The notes: a model not told the origin generated them from the sequence alone. A stretch of DNA of 64,000 nt from Paracoccus sp. SCSIO 75233 (GCF_027912675.1 NZ_CP115757.1:2419501-2483500); one strand, 5' to 3'; positions 38,783-48,322 are shown, numbered from the stretch's first letter. Numbers and translations are program-made.

Positions 38783-39925
38783 ATGACGAGTAAGCCAATA
38801 CAAATCTTAGCCAGCGGAACCGCGGCCATCCTGATAACGACCGCGCCGGTCCTGGCCGCCGGGATCGAGCGTTCGACGCAATCCATCGGAATTCTGTTCG
38901 AAGAAGGCAACTATGTCGAATTCAACGCACAGTTGACCAGCCCCGACGTCACCGGCAAGGACGTCCTCGGCTATCCGACGAAAAATGTCGCCGATGATTT
39001 CAATACGGTCGGCATCGGCTACAAGCATCAGTTCAATGAACAGCTTTCCGGGGCGCTGATTGTCGAACATCCCTATGGCGCCGATATCGCCTACCCGACC
39101 GCTGCAGAAGGCGGCTCGGCCATGCTGGGCGGCACGAAGGCGTCGGTGGAAAGTGCGCATATCTCCGGTATCCTGCGCTACAAGTTCAACGATAGCTGGG
39201 CGGTACATGGCGGTCTCCGCGTTACCAAGGCATCGGCCGATGTGACGCTGGACGGGCTCGCCTATGGCGGCGCACCGCCGACCGGGGTCTCCTCCTACCG
39301 CGCCAAGCTGCAGGACAGCACGCAGGCCGGCTGGCTCGCGGGTTTCTCGTGGGAGCGTCCTGACATCGCGGCCCGCGTCGCCCTGACCTATTACTCGGAA
39401 ATCGAACATGAGTTCGACACCGAGGAGCGTTTCGGCGCAATGACCGTCGCCAAGGGCACGACCAAGGTCAAAACGCCGAAGCAGATCGCGCTCGACTTCC
39501 AGACCGGCGTTGCCCCCGGCACGCTCGTCTTCGGCCAGATCCGCCGCGTCTACTGGAACGATTTCCGCGTCGATCCGGCCTATTTCGTGGGCGTGACCGG
39601 CGACGGTCTGGTTGAACTGGAGAATGCCACCACCTACACGCTCGGCGTTGGCCGCCAGTTCACGCAGAACTGGGCCGGTTCCGCCTCGATCACCTATGAA
39701 CCGGAAGGCGACGAGCTGGTCTCGCCGCTTGCGCCGTCGAATGGCAAGGTGGGTCTGACCCTTGCGGGCACCTACACCCAGGCCAACTGGAAGATCACCG
39801 GCGGCATCAACTACACCAAGCTGGGCGATGCCAAGCCGGAAACCGGCACCCCCGACACCGCGCGGGCGGAGATGACGGATAACGACGCGCTCAGCCTTGG
39901 CCTGCGGATCGGCTATCGTTTCTGA
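38783..39925 (+). CDS. FadL/OmpP1 family outer-membrane transport protein
   Basis: A 380-residue outer-membrane beta-barrel. The N-terminal signal peptide (MTSKPIQILASGTAAILITTAPVLAA) is cut near residue 25. The protein ends in an aromatic residue (GLRIGYRF), as outer-membrane porins do. The family carries long-chain fatty acids or hydrophobic compounds across the outer membrane. The ribosome site GGGGGGGAGAG is unusually purine-rich. A 277-nt region upstream separates it from guaB on the other strand. Confidence 0.85.
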   Translation: MTSKPIQILASGTAAILITTAPVLAAGIERSTQSIGILFEEGNYVEFNAQLTSPDVTGKDVLGYPTKNVADDFNTVGIGYKHQFNEQLSGALIVEHPYGADIAYPTAAEGGSAMLGGTKASVESAHISGILRYKFNDSWAVHGGLRVTKASADVTLDGLAYGGAPPTGVSSYRAKLQDSTQAGWLAGFSWERPDIAARVALTYYSEIEHEFDTEERFGAMTVAKGTTKVKTPKQIALDFQTGVAPGTLVFGQIRRVYWNDFRVDPAYFVGVTGDGLVELENATTYTLGVGRQFTQNWAGSASITYEPEGDELVSPLAPSNGKVGLTLAGTYTQANWKITGGINYTKLGDAKPETGTPDTARAEMTDNDALSLGLRIGYRF

Positions 39926-39956
39926 TCCCGGACGGGGCCAATCGCCACACTCCGAG

Positions 39957-39984
39957 AAGCCCCGCCCGTTGCGGGGCTTTTCTC
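39957..39984 (+). terminator. Rho-independent terminator of the FadL-type gene
   Basis: AAGCCCCGC (39957-39965) and GCGGGGCTT (39971-39979) form a 9-bp stem around CCGTT, followed by TTCTCTT. It lies 32 nt past the stop. Confidence 0.85.
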
Positions 39985-40027
39985 TTGCCCTGCCGCTGCC
40001 TAGATTGCCCCGGACGAAGGAGCCGCA

Positions 40028-40912
40028 ATGATCTACGCAACCGGAAACGACTGGACGCTCAGCAACCGCAAGCGGGTGCTGCTTTTCGGCATGTCCGGGC
40101 TGGGCAAGACCTATCTGTCGAACATGCTGCGCGCCTCCGGCAGGTGGTTCCACTACAGCATCGACTACCGCATCGGCACCCGCTACATGGACGAGCTGAT
40201 CGCGGATAACTTCAAGCGCGAGGCGATGAAGGTGCCGCTTCTGCGCGAATTGCTGATGTCCGACAGCGTCTATATCGCCAGCAATATCACCTTCGACAAT
40301 CTTTCGCCGCTGTCGACCTATCTCGGCAAGCCCGGCAGCGTCACCCGTGGCGGGCTGGAATTCGACGAATACATGAAGCGCCAGAACCAGCACCGCGCGG
40401 CAGAGATCGCGGCGCTGAAGGATACCGGCTATTTCATCGACCGTGCGACCAATATCTACGGGCTGGACAATTTCGTCTGCGACACCTCCGGCTCCATCTG
40501 CGAGGTGGTGGACCCCGACCACCCCGACGATTCCCTGCTGGACGAACTCGAACGCAATATGCTGCTGGTCTGGATCAAGGGCTCTGACGCGCATACGGCG
40601 GAACTTGTCCGCCGCTTCGACCGCGCGCCGAAACCGATGTATTACCAGCCGGAGTTTCTCGACCGTGCCTGGGTCAATTACCGCATGCAGAAGGAATTGC
40701 GCGAGGATCAGGTCGATCCCGACGATTTCATCCGCTGGGCCTATGCAAGCGCCCTCGCACATCGCCAGCCGCGTTACGAGGCAATGGCCACGCGCGGCGT
40801 GACCGTCACCGCCGAAGAAGTGGGCGCGGTTTCAACGCCCGAGGATTTCAACGCGCTTATCGCCCGCGCCATCGACCGCAAGACCGCCCACACCGACCGA
40901 AAGGAAAACTGA
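40028..40912 (+). CDS. P-loop ATPase of unknown function coupled to metA
   Basis: A 294-residue soluble protein with a Walker A loop [12 protein letters not shown] at about residues 21-32 and a following [14 protein letters not shown] segment. The rest is helical and carries no domain I can name; the N-terminal part resembles kinases of the AAA/thymidylate-kinase-like superfamily rather than a helicase. Start ATG has GGAG 5-8 nt upstream. It ends 2 nt before metA, so both are translated from one message. Role in methionine synthesis is inferred from context only. Confidence 0.78.
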   Translation: MIYATGNDWTLSNRKRVLLFGMSGLGKTYLSNMLRASGRWFHYSIDYRIGTRYMDELIADNFKREAMKVPLLRELLMSDSVYIASNITFDNLSPLSTYLGKPGSVTRGGLEFDEYMKRQNQHRAAEIAALKDTGYFIDRATNIYGLDNFVCDTSGSICEVVDPDHPDDSLLDELERNMLLVWIKGSDAHTAELVRRFDRAPKPMYYQPEFLDRAWVNYRMQKELREDQVDPDDFIRWAYASALAHRQPRYEAMATRGVTVTAEEVGAVSTPEDFNALIARAIDRKTAHTDRKEN

Positions 40913-40914
40913 GA

Positions 40915-41847
40915 ATGCCGATCACCCTGCCCAATGACCTGCCCGCCTTCGACATCTTGTCGGATGAGGGCGTGATGGTCATGTCGCCGGGCCGGGCGGC
41001 GACACAGGACATCCGGCCGCTGCGCATCGGGCTGCTGAACCTGATGCCGAAGAAGATCCAGACCGAAAACCAGTTCGCCCGCCTGATCGGCGCGACCCCG
41101 TTGCAGATCGACTTTCAGCTGATCCGCATGTCGGACCATGAAAGCCGCAATACCGCCGCCGACCATATGGAAAGCTTCTACCGCCCCTTCCGCGAGGTGG
41201 AGGCGAGCGGCGAGAAATTCGATGGCCTCATCATCACCGGCGCACCCATCGAGCATCTGCCGTTCGAGGAGGTGACCTATTGGGACGAGCTGACCCGTGT
41301 CTTCGGCTGGACCCAGACCCATGTTCATTCCACCTTCGGCGTCTGCTGGGGCGGGATGGCGATGGCGTGGCATTTCCACGGCCTGCCAAAACATCTGCTC
41401 GACGCCAAGGCCTTCGGCTGTTTCCGCCACGAAAACACCGCCCCCGCCTCGCCCTATCTGCGCGGCTTCTCTGACGATCTGCTGATCCCGGTCAGCCGCT
41501 GGACCGAGGTACGGGCAGAGGACGTGGCAAAGCGTCCCGCGCTCCACACCCTGCTGTCATCGGAGGAGGTCGGCCCCTGCCTGATCGAAGATCCCGGCCA
41601 TCGCGCGCTCTATATTTTTAACCATCTGGAATATGATTCCACGACGCTGAAGGAAGAATATGACCGCGATATCGCTGGCGGCAAACCCGCCAATGTGCCG
41701 GTGAATTACTACCCCGACGACGACCCGTCACGCCCGCCCTCGAACCGCTGGCGCAGCCACGCACATCTGCTCTATGGCAACTGGATCAACGAGATCTACC
41801 AGACCACGGAATACGACATCACGAAGATCGGCGACACAGGGCAGTGA
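40915..41847 (+). CDS. metA: Homoserine O-acyltransferase, probably acetyl-type
   Basis: A 310-residue MetA-fold enzyme: acyl-CoA + homoserine to O-acylhomoserine, first committed step of methionine synthesis. The nucleophile Cys lies in [12 protein letters not shown] near residue 143. At the acyl-selecting position the sequence is [10 protein letters not shown] (Glu113), which in this family marks acetyl-CoA use, against TGAPLG in the succinyl enzymes of enterobacteria. Glu and His of the triad are in [10 protein letters not shown] near 238. Starts 2 nt after the ATPase gene. Confidence 0.92.
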   Translation: MPITLPNDLPAFDILSDEGVMVMSPGRAATQDIRPLRIGLLNLMPKKIQTENQFARLIGATPLQIDFQLIRMSDHESRNTAADHMESFYRPFREVEASGEKFDGLIITGAPIEHLPFEEVTYWDELTRVFGWTQTHVHSTFGVCWGGMAMAWHFHGLPKHLLDAKAFGCFRHENTAPASPYLRGFSDDLLIPVSRWTEVRAEDVAKRPALHTLLSSEEVGPCLIEDPGHRALYIFNHLEYDSTTLKEEYDRDIAGGKPANVPVNYYPDDDPSRPPSNRWRSHAHLLYGNWINEIYQTTEYDITKIGDTGQ

Positions 41848-41851
41848 CGCC

Positions 41852-42011
41852 GGGCCAGCGTCCGACCGCAGGCTGACGCGTCCGGCCTTTGAGCGTACCG
41901 CTTTATCCCAGCAAGCCCGCCGAACAACCGTTCGTTACGCCCCGGCGAAGCAGCATCCGCCCTGGGGGCGGGCAGGCGCTGGCCCGGCGGCGCTATGCGC
42001 CTTGTTCCGGG
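41852..42011 (+). repeat. Intergenic hairpin repeat, copy 2 (full length)
   Basis: A 160-bp copy beginning 4 nt after the metA stop. GGGCCAGCG (41852-41860) pairs with CGCTGGCCC (41978-41986). GGCGC-TAT-GCGCC and CTTGTTCCGGG follow at the right end. About 110 bp between the arms correspond to the internal part of copy 3 (shared GGCCTTTGAG/GGCGTTTCAG, CTTTATC, GCGAAG blocks). Oriented with flanking genes. Confidence 0.85.
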
Positions 42012-42083
42012 CCGCCCGCAGCCTCCCCCTTTTCACCTCCGCACCCACGCCCCATACTGCGCTATCGTGAATGGAGACCAAGC

Positions 42084-42977
42084 ATGGCCAAGTCGGACAA
42101 ATCCCCCCATCCCCTGCCCTATGTCGGGGAGATTACCAAATTCCTCGAAAAGGACGCCCCCAAGCCGATCCGCAAAGCCATCGAGCACGCCAGCAAAGGC
42201 AAGATGCTCGACCCCTCATATCCCTACCCGGAAAAGATGGACCGGGACGAATATGAGGACCGCATGGAGGAACTCCAGATCGAACTGGTGAAGATGATGC
42301 ACGACATCACCATCACCGGCAAACGCCTCGTCGTGCTGTTCGAGGGGCGCGACGCCGCAGGCAAGGGCGGCACGATCGAACGCGTGCGCGAAAACCTCAA
42401 CCCCCGCTCCGCCTATATCGTCGCCCTGCCCAAACCCACAGACCGGGAATCGCGGCAATGGTATTTCCAGCGTTACACCGACTGGCTGCCCGCCGACGGC
42501 GAAATCGCGCTGTTCGACCGAAGCTGGTACAACCGTGGCGTTGTCGAACGGGTGTTCGGCTTCTCCACCGATCAGCAGCGCGCCCATTTCTTCAACCAGC
42601 TTCCCAATTTCGAACAGATGCTGGTCAATGACGGCACCATCCTCGTCAAGCTGTGGCTGAATGTCGGCCGCGCCGAGCAGCTCAAGCGTTTCCTTGACCG
42701 CGAGAACGACCCGCTGAAACAATGGAAGCTTTCCTCCATCGACGTGGACGGTCTGGCGAAATGGGACGAATATACCCAGGCCATCCGCGACACGCTCGCC
42801 CGCTCCCACACGGACACCGCGCCTTGGACGGTGATCCGTTCCGACGACAAGAAACGCGCCCGCATCGCCGCCATTCAGACGATCCTGAACGCGGTCGATT
42901 ATGCCGGCAAGGATGACAAGGACATCGGAAAGATCGACCCCGGTATCGCCGGCGGGCCTGCGATGCTGGACGCCTGA
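42084..42977 (+). CDS. ppk2: Polyphosphate kinase 2
   Basis: A 297-residue PPK2 enzyme, which transfers phosphate between polyphosphate and nucleotides (class I: NDP to NTP). Walker [21 protein letters not shown] near residues 88-107 and the lid/Walker B region [18 protein letters not shown] near 148-165 are typical. C-terminal [14 protein letters not shown] completes the PPK2 signature. ATG at 42084 follows GGAG. Separated by the repeat from metA; likely transcribed independently. Confidence 0.94.
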   Translation: MAKSDKSPHPLPYVGEITKFLEKDAPKPIRKAIEHASKGKMLDPSYPYPEKMDRDEYEDRMEELQIELVKMMHDITITGKRLVVLFEGRDAAGKGGTIERVRENLNPRSAYIVALPKPTDRESRQWYFQRYTDWLPADGEIALFDRSWYNRGVVERVFGFSTDQQRAHFFNQLPNFEQMLVNDGTILVKLWLNVGRAEQLKRFLDRENDPLKQWKLSSIDVDGLAKWDEYTQAIRDTLARSHTDTAPWTVIRSDDKKRARIAAIQTILNAVDYAGKDDKDIGKIDPGIAGGPAMLDA

Positions 42978-43066
42978 ACGGTGCCCGCCACAGCTTGCCG
43001 CTTGCGCGAATACATCGCCGCCGCTAGCGTCGATCCATTCGACTCAACACGAAAGGCCATCGTCAC

Positions 43067-44107
43067 ATGACCTTGCTCCGCTCTACCGCCATCTTTGCGG
43101 CCCTCGCCGCGCCCGCCTTCGCCGCCGACCCGGACCTGACCGTCTTCGACTGGGCGGGTTTCGAAGAGCCCGTGATCTTTCAGGGCTATATCGACAAGCA
43201 CGGCGACAGCCCGACCTTCGCCTTCTATGGCGACGATGACGAGGCGTTCCAGAAAATCGCCTCCGGCTTCAAGGCCGATATCGTCCACCCCTGCAGCCAG
43301 ATGGTCTCGAAATACCGCGACGCCGGGCTGATCGAGCCCTGGGATACCTCCCGGATCGAGAATTTCGACGATCTCGACCCGGCCCTGATGGATTCCGAAG
43401 TGTTTCAGGATGACGAGGGCGTCTGGTACATCCCGACCGACTGGGGTGCGACCGCCGTTGCCTATAATACCGAGGATGTGCCTGCGGAAGACCTCGCCTC
43501 GCTCGATATATTCATCAATCCGGATTATCAGGGCCGCACCTCGCTGCCCGACAGCTCCGACGATGTCTGGGCGCTCGCCTATCTGGCCACCGGCGTTTCC
43601 GACTGGACAGATGTGACCGAGGAACAGTTCCAGGCCGCCGCCGACTGGCTGCGTCAGGCCCATGCCAATGTCGCTGCCTATTGGGCGGACCCGTCCGATC
43701 AGGCGCAGATGATGGCCTCCGGTCAGGTCGATGTCGCATGGTCTTGGAACGACGGTGTCGTCTATCTGCAAGAGGACGACTACCCGGTCGGTTTCCAGCG
43801 TGAGGCCAAGGAAGGCTCTTCCAGCTTCATCTGCGGCTTCATCAACCTCAAGGACGGCCCCGGCAGCGAAGATAAGGTCTACGACTTCATCAACGCCTGG
43901 CTGGAACCGCGCGCCGCGAAAGGCCTGCTGGATACGATCGGCTATGGCCACTCCACCCTCGCGGGGATGGAATCGATCAAGGACGAACCCGCCGTGCAAA
44001 GCGGCCTCGGCCCGGTCGACGTCCCGATCCTCGCCCAGACCCCAAACGACCCGCAAATGCGCGAGCGCCAACTGGCGGAGTTCGAAAAGATTAAAGCCGG
44101 TTTCTGA
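43067..44107 (+). CDS. Polyamine-type ABC substrate-binding protein (orphan)
   Basis: A 346-residue periplasmic protein of the PotD/PotF family. Signal peptide MTLLRSTAIFAALAAPAFA is cut near residue 19, giving ADPDLTVFDW at the mature start. Typical binding-site segments are WYIPTDWGATAVAYNTED near 123-140 and WSWNDGVVYLQED near 225. No permease or ATPase gene lies in reach, so it must use a transporter encoded elsewhere or be a stand-alone receptor. Ligand spermidine or putrescine is inferred from the family. Confidence 0.85.
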   Translation: MTLLRSTAIFAALAAPAFAADPDLTVFDWAGFEEPVIFQGYIDKHGDSPTFAFYGDDDEAFQKIASGFKADIVHPCSQMVSKYRDAGLIEPWDTSRIENFDDLDPALMDSEVFQDDEGVWYIPTDWGATAVAYNTEDVPAEDLASLDIFINPDYQGRTSLPDSSDDVWALAYLATGVSDWTDVTEEQFQAAADWLRQAHANVAAYWADPSDQAQMMASGQVDVAWSWNDGVVYLQEDDYPVGFQREAKEGSSSFICGFINLKDGPGSEDKVYDFINAWLEPRAAKGLLDTIGYGHSTLAGMESIKDEPAVQSGLGPVDVPILAQTPNDPQMRERQLAEFEKIKAGF

Positions 44108-44121
44108 TCCGGTTTCGCGAC

Positions 44122-44155
44122 CGACAAGGGCCGCGCGCTGTCGTGGCCCTTGTCG
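44122..44155 (+). terminator. Long hairpin after the binding protein gene
   Basis: CGACAAGGGCC (44122-44132) pairs perfectly over 11 bp with GGCCCTTGTCG (44145-44155). No T-run follows, so it may be a processed or Rho-assisted end rather than a strong intrinsic terminator. Confidence 0.6.
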
Positions 44156-44241
44156 CGCGCAAACCGTCGCGTCTTGTATATATTGCTGTGCTACAGATGT
44201 GATACGCACCGCACACGCGTTGCATATGCCCGTAACACCCC

Positions 44242-44270
44242 TTGCGAGCGGTATTTTGTCCCCCTATATT
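44242..44270 (+). promoter_or_regulatory. Promoter of the tmRNA gene
   Basis: TTGCGA (44242-44247), a 17-bp spacer, and TATATT (44265-44270). The predicted start at about 44276-44277 coincides with the first base of the GTCCGG-GCAA-CCGGAC hairpin that opens the acceptor RNA. Confidence 0.7.
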
Positions 44271-44275
44271 CAACG

Positions 44276-44590
44276 GGTCCGGGCAACCGGACTATGGGCA
44301 TAAACGCGCTCGTAATAAGCGGATCGGACCCGGGGGCGGTACCCGGCGGCTCCACCATATCACGCCTTCGTTGGGGGGATCTGGGGCCGAAACAGGATCG
44401 ACGAACGTGTAAAGGGGATGGCTTTGCCTCGGTGAGCGACCACCGTTATCGGTGCAAATTGTACAGTTGCCAACGACAACCGTGCTCCGGTGGCTCTGGC
44501 TGCGTAAGCAGCTCGGGTAACCGAAACCTAACTCCTTGCGCTTAGCAGCGTAAGGCGGGGCCGGCAGGAGCCTTGCAACAGAATCCTGCA
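44276..44590 (+). ncRNA. ssrA: Permuted two-piece transfer-messenger RNA
   Basis: The ribosome-rescue RNA of alphaproteobacteria, with the acceptor piece encoded first. Acceptor: hairpin GTCCGG-GCAA-CCGGAC (44277-44292), ACGCGCTCGT (44304-44313), T-arm-like CCGGG-loop-CCCGG, CGGCTCC and ACCA ending at 44357. After an intervening 25 nt comes the coding piece: GGGGCCG (44383-44389), which pairs with CGGCTCC and gives the alanine-identity G-U at position 3. ACGAACGTGT (44401-44410) pairs with ACGCGCTCGT, nine of ten positions including one G-U. The tag frame GCC AAC ... TAA (44469-44507) encodes ANDNRAPVALAA. A GCAGGA/TCCTGC hairpin and CTTTT (to about 44597) close the gene. Ends are estimated. 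Confidence 0.93.
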
Positions 44591-44653
44591 CTTTTCTCCC
44601 TTCACATCACCGTCACGCTGCAGCGATAACTGCCTCTGGAGACGGGGGCGTAA

Positions 44654-45886
44654 GTGGTCGGCTATTTACAACTTTTCACAACCTTCCTGCGGATCGGCCT
44701 CATGTCCTTCGGCGGCCCCGCAGCCCAGATCGCCCTGATGCATCGGGAGCTGGTCGACCGCACCGGCTGGCTGTCGGAACGCCAGTATCTGCGCGCCCTG
44801 TCGCTCTGCATGCTGCTGCCCGGACCCGAGGCGATGCAGCTCGCCGCCTATGCCGGCTGGCGTCTGCGCGGCATTCCCGGCGGTCTCATCTCCGGCTTGC
44901 TGTTTATCCTTCCCGGCGCAATCATCATCGCCATCCTTGCCGCCGCTTATGCCGCCTGGGGGGAGTTGCAGATGATGCAGGCGGCATTCCTCGGCATCAA
45001 ATCCTGCGTGCTGGTGATCGTGGTGCAGGCGCTGCTGCGGCTGTCCGGGCGGGCGCTGAAATCAACGCTGCACTGGCTGATCGCTGGCGCAGCCTTCGTG
45101 GCAATCGCCGTGCTGGGACTGCCCTTCCCGCTTGTCATCATCGCCGCCATGATCGCCGGAATGCTCGGTGCGGTTGCAGCACCGGAGGGCGACGGCGACA
45201 TCCAGGCACCCACATCTTCCTTATGGATACTCCTACCCGGAATCCCGATATGGCTGGCCCCGGTCGGCCTAGCTTGGGCAGCAGGGGCGGAGTTTCTGAC
45301 CACGCTCGGCCTGTTCTTCGCCCGCCTCGCCATCGTCACTTTCGGCGGCGCTTATGCGGTGCTGACCTATATGACGCAGACCGTCGTGCAGGATATGGGC
45401 TGGCTCAGCACCGGACAGATGATGGACGCGCTCGGCCTGGCAGAGACGACGCCCGGCCCGCTGATCCTCGTCACCGAATTCGTCGCCTGGCTGGCGGGCG
45501 ACGCGCAAGGCGGCCCGGCGCTTGCCGCCACTGCGGCCCTGCTGTGCCTCTGGGTCACTTTCGTGCCGTCCTTCCTGTTCATCTTCGCGCTCGCGCCCAG
45601 CATCGACTGGATCGCCTCCCGCCCCCGGCTTTCCGCTGCGCTGGAGGGGGTTACGGCAGCGGTTGTCGGGGTGATTGGGACGCTTGCGCTCTGGTTCGCG
45701 GCGCAGGTTCTGTTCAGCGGTCAGACGGTCATGGTCGGGCCGCTTGGCCTGCCGGATCCGGCGGGGTTCGACTGGCGTGCAGGGCTGATCGCGGCGGCGG
45801 CGGCATTGCTGTTGCTTGGCTTCCGCGCGGGCCTGTTGCCGGTGCTTGCGGCCTCTGCCATTGCCGGGTTGCTTATCGCCGGATAA
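44654..45886 (+). CDS. chrA: Chromate transporter, long-chain type
   Basis: A 410-residue inner-membrane protein with two homologous CHR halves and about ten hydrophobic helices. Half one opens FGGPAAQIALMHRELVDRTGWLSERQYL; half two has TFGGAYAVLTYMTQ and VVQDMGWLSTGQMMDALGLAETTPGP. The family effluxes chromate, or exchanges it with sulfate. GTG start at 44654 with a G-rich site upstream. It follows the tmRNA gene by about 60 nt, so it may be read through from the tmRNA promoter. Substrate in this organism not tested. Confidence 0.9.
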   Translation: MVGYLQLFTTFLRIGLMSFGGPAAQIALMHRELVDRTGWLSERQYLRALSLCMLLPGPEAMQLAAYAGWRLRGIPGGLISGLLFILPGAIIIAILAAAYAAWGELQMMQAAFLGIKSCVLVIVVQALLRLSGRALKSTLHWLIAGAAFVAIAVLGLPFPLVIIAAMIAGMLGAVAAPEGDGDIQAPTSSLWILLPGIPIWLAPVGLAWAAGAEFLTTLGLFFARLAIVTFGGAYAVLTYMTQTVVQDMGWLSTGQMMDALGLAETTPGPLILVTEFVAWLAGDAQGGPALAATAALLCLWVTFVPSFLFIFALAPSIDWIASRPRLSAALEGVTAAVVGVIGTLALWFAAQVLFSGQTVMVGPLGLPDPAGFDWRAGLIAAAAALLLLGFRAGLLPVLAASAIAGLLIAG

Positions 45887-45965
45887 CAACAAATCCACGG
45901 CAATCCGCCCTTTTCTTCTGGCGGCATATAACTATGCTGACGACATGATGACGAAGGACGGCAGC

Positions 45966-46430
45966 ATGACCCGAGCAATCGACTACGGCGGAATGATGCA
46001 CCGCGCCATGCAGGGGCTGATCGCGGAGTTGCTGCAGGACGTGGCGGATAATGGCCTTCCGGGCGAGCATCATTTCTTCATCACCTTCGACACCAGCGAG
46101 GACGGCGTGGAGATCGCCGATTGGTTGCGCGAGCGTTACCCGTCGGAGATGACCATCGTGATCCAGCATTGGTATGACGATCTGGTGGTGAAGGCAGACA
46201 GGTTCGAGATCACGCTGAATTTCGGCAACTCGCCGGAACGCCTGATCATCCCCTTCGACTCCCTGCGGACCTTTGTTGACCCCTCCGTCGAATTTGGCCT
46301 GCGTTTCGAAACGCAGGAACATGACGAAGAGGGCGAGGAACCGGTGGTTGAAGAAATCGCTGAGGAGATCGCCGAAGATACCCAGAAACCCGGCGGCGAG
46401 GTTGTCAGCCTCGACAAGTGGCGGAAATAG
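45966..46430 (+). CDS. sspB: ClpXP adaptor SspB-like protein
   Basis: A 154-residue protein of the alphaproteobacterial SspB family, which delivers ssrA-tagged proteins to ClpXP. Residues about 5-110 are the tag-binding domain (MMHRAMQGLIAELLQDVADNG; HHFFITFDTSEDGVEI; FEITLNFGNSPERLIIPFDSL). An acidic linker (about 117-140) ends in a short C-terminal motif GGEVVSLDKWRK that docks on ClpX. ATG at 45966 follows AAGGA. The gene lies 1.4 kb from ssrA, only the chromate transporter between them. Confidence 0.93.
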   Translation: MTRAIDYGGMMHRAMQGLIAELLQDVADNGLPGEHHFFITFDTSEDGVEIADWLRERYPSEMTIVIQHWYDDLVVKADRFEITLNFGNSPERLIIPFDSLRTFVDPSVEFGLRFETQEHDEEGEEPVVEEIAEEIAEDTQKPGGEVVSLDKWRK

Positions 46431-46566
46431 GCAAAACCGTCGGCCCATATCCGACAGCCTGACACACAGCGTTATCCCCGTCTGATTTCAGCATACAACC
46501 GCATACGAATTGCGAATCCCGTGTCGCGGCGCTACAACCCCCACGAACTCGTGAGGGAGCCAGATT

Positions 46567-47961
46567 ATGACCAACACCCGCACCGAAACCGACAGCTTCG
46601 GCCCGCTTGAAGTCCCCGCTGACAAATATTGGGGCGCGCAGACGCAGCGCTCGATCATGAATTTTCCGATTGGCTGGGAACGTCAGCCGGTGCCGATCAT
46701 CCGGGCGCTCGGCGCAATCAAGCGCGCTGCGGCTGAGGTGAACATGGCCAGCGGCAAGCTGGACGAGACGCGCGGCAAAGCAATGGTTCAGGCCGCGACC
46801 GAGGTGTTTGAGGGCAAGTTCGACGACAACTTCCCGCTGGTCGTCTGGCAGACGGGATCGGGCACGCAGTCGAACATGAACGCGAACGAGGTCGTCTCGA
46901 ACCGCGCGATTGAAATCCTCGGCGGTCAGATGGGGTCTAAGGAGCCGGTTCACCCCAACGATCACTGCAATATGGGCCAGTCCTCCAACGACACTTTCCC
47001 GACCGCGATGCATGTCGCCATCGGCATGCAGGCGCGCGACGTATTGCTGCCGGGGCTGGAGAAGCTGGCGGCGGCGCTTGAAGCGAAGTCCGAAGAGTTC
47101 AAGGACATCATCAAGATCGGCCGCACCCATACGCAGGACGCGACGCCGCTGACTTTGGGTCAGGAATTCGGCGGCTATGCCCATCAGGTCCGCATGGGGA
47201 TCGAGCGGGTGAAGATGTGCCTGCCCCAGATCTATGAGTTGGCTCAGGGCGGCACGGCTGTCGGCACCGGGCTGAACACCTCGAAAGGCTGGGACACGGC
47301 GATTGCCGCCAAGATCGCGGAGATCACCGGCCTGCCCTTCGTGACCGCCCCGAACAAGTTCGAGGCTCTGGCCGCCCATGACGCGATGGTGTTTTTCTCG
47401 GGCGCGCTGAAAACCGTCGCGGCGAGCCTGTTCAAGATCGCCAACGACCTGCGTTTGCTGGGCTCCGGTCCCCGCTCGGGTTTGGGCGAGCTGATCCTGC
47501 CGGAGAATGAGCCGGGGTCATCCATCATGCCCGGCAAGGTCAACCCGACCCAGGCCGAGGCGCTGACCATGGTTTGCGCGCATGTCATGGGCAATGACGC
47601 GGCGGTCGGGATTGCCGGGTCTCAGGGCCATTTCGAGCTGAACGTTTATAACCCGATGATGTCTTATAACGTGCTGCAATCGATGCAGCTTCTGGGCGAC
47701 GCGGCGTCGAGCTTCACCGACAATATGGTCGCGGGGACGCAGGCCAATGTCGAGCGGATCGAGAAGCTGATGAAGGAGTCGCTGATGCTGGTGACGGCTC
47801 TGGCGCCGACCATCGGTTACGACAACGCGACCAAGGTGGCCAAGACCGCGCATAAGAATGGCACGACTTTGCGCGAGGAGGCCGTGGGGCTGGGCTTCGT
47901 GACCGAAGAAGAGTTCGACAAGATCGTCCGGCCAGAGAAGATGATCGGCCCGTCGGAATAA
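46567..47961 (+). CDS. fumC: Class II fumarate hydratase
   Basis: A 464-residue fumarase: fumarate + water to malate in the TCA cycle, iron-independent. The signature [19 protein letters not shown] is near residues 318-336, [14 protein letters not shown] near 97-110 and [11 protein letters not shown] near 138-148. Start ATG has GAGGGAG upstream. Followed by a terminator at 47983. Confidence 0.96.
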   Translation: MTNTRTETDSFGPLEVPADKYWGAQTQRSIMNFPIGWERQPVPIIRALGAIKRAAAEVNMASGKLDETRGKAMVQAATEVFEGKFDDNFPLVVWQTGSGTQSNMNANEVVSNRAIEILGGQMGSKEPVHPNDHCNMGQSSNDTFPTAMHVAIGMQARDVLLPGLEKLAAALEAKSEEFKDIIKIGRTHTQDATPLTLGQEFGGYAHQVRMGIERVKMCLPQIYELAQGGTAVGTGLNTSKGWDTAIAAKIAEITGLPFVTAPNKFEALAAHDAMVFFSGALKTVAASLFKIANDLRLLGSGPRSGLGELILPENEPGSSIMPGKVNPTQAEALTMVCAHVMGNDAAVGIAGSQGHFELNVYNPMMSYNVLQSMQLLGDAASSFTDNMVAGTQANVERIEKLMKESLMLVTALAPTIGYDNATKVAKTAHKNGTTLREEAVGLGFVTEEEFDKIVRPEKMIGPSE

Positions 47962-47982
47962 GCCGGTCGGCAGGTAATGAGG

Positions 47983-48013
47983 AAGGCGCGTCCTGAAGGG
48001 CGCGCCTTTTTCT
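47983..48013 (+). terminator. Rho-independent terminator of fumC
   Basis: AAGGCGCG (47983-47990) pairs with CGCGCCTT (48001-48008), then TTTTCT. It is 22 nt past the fumC stop. The rest of the 361-nt region to the LysE gene holds repeat copy 3 and a possible TTGACC -35 element at about 48268. Confidence 0.85.
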
Positions 48014-48046
48014 ATTCTCCGGCCTCGCCCTTCTGGACCTCACAGA

Positions 48047-48204
48047 GGGCAGCGTCCGACCGCGGGCTGCCGCTGCCGGCGTTTCAGTCTGGCACTTTAT
48101 CTTGCATCCCCGCTGCGCATCCGTTCAGCGCGGAGCAGCGAAGAAGCGGCCGCCCAAGGGGCGGTCGGCCGCTGCCCGGCGGCGCGATGCGCCTTGATTC
48201 CGGG
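48047..48204 (+). repeat. Intergenic hairpin repeat, copy 3 (full length)
   Basis: A 158-bp copy. GGGCAGCG (48047-48054) pairs with CGCTGCCC (48170-48177); compared with copy 2 both arms lack one matching base, so the pairing is kept. TCCGACCGC is followed by GCGGTCGG at the other end (48161-48168). GGCGC-GAT-GCGCC and CTTGATTCCGGG complete it. Oriented as the flanking genes. Confidence 0.85.
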
Positions 48205-48322
48205 TGGAGGTAGCGGAGCCAATGTCAGTTCTAAGCCCGAAAACACCTTCCAGAAAAAGCGCTTTACTTGACCGGTAATCTATTGCTGGCTCGACTGAGC
48301 AGCATCTGTTGGGAGCAAAGCT

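Noticed and set aside
38807..40762. 651-codon antisense frame over the FadL-type gene and the ATPase gene
   Set aside because: Arises from GC-rich codon bias; the plus-strand genes have signal peptide, Walker motif and ribosome sites.
40915..41847. SAM riboswitch in front of metA
   Set aside because: The gene follows another gene by 2 nt and the leader of the ATPase gene is too short; no riboswitch-like structure is seen.
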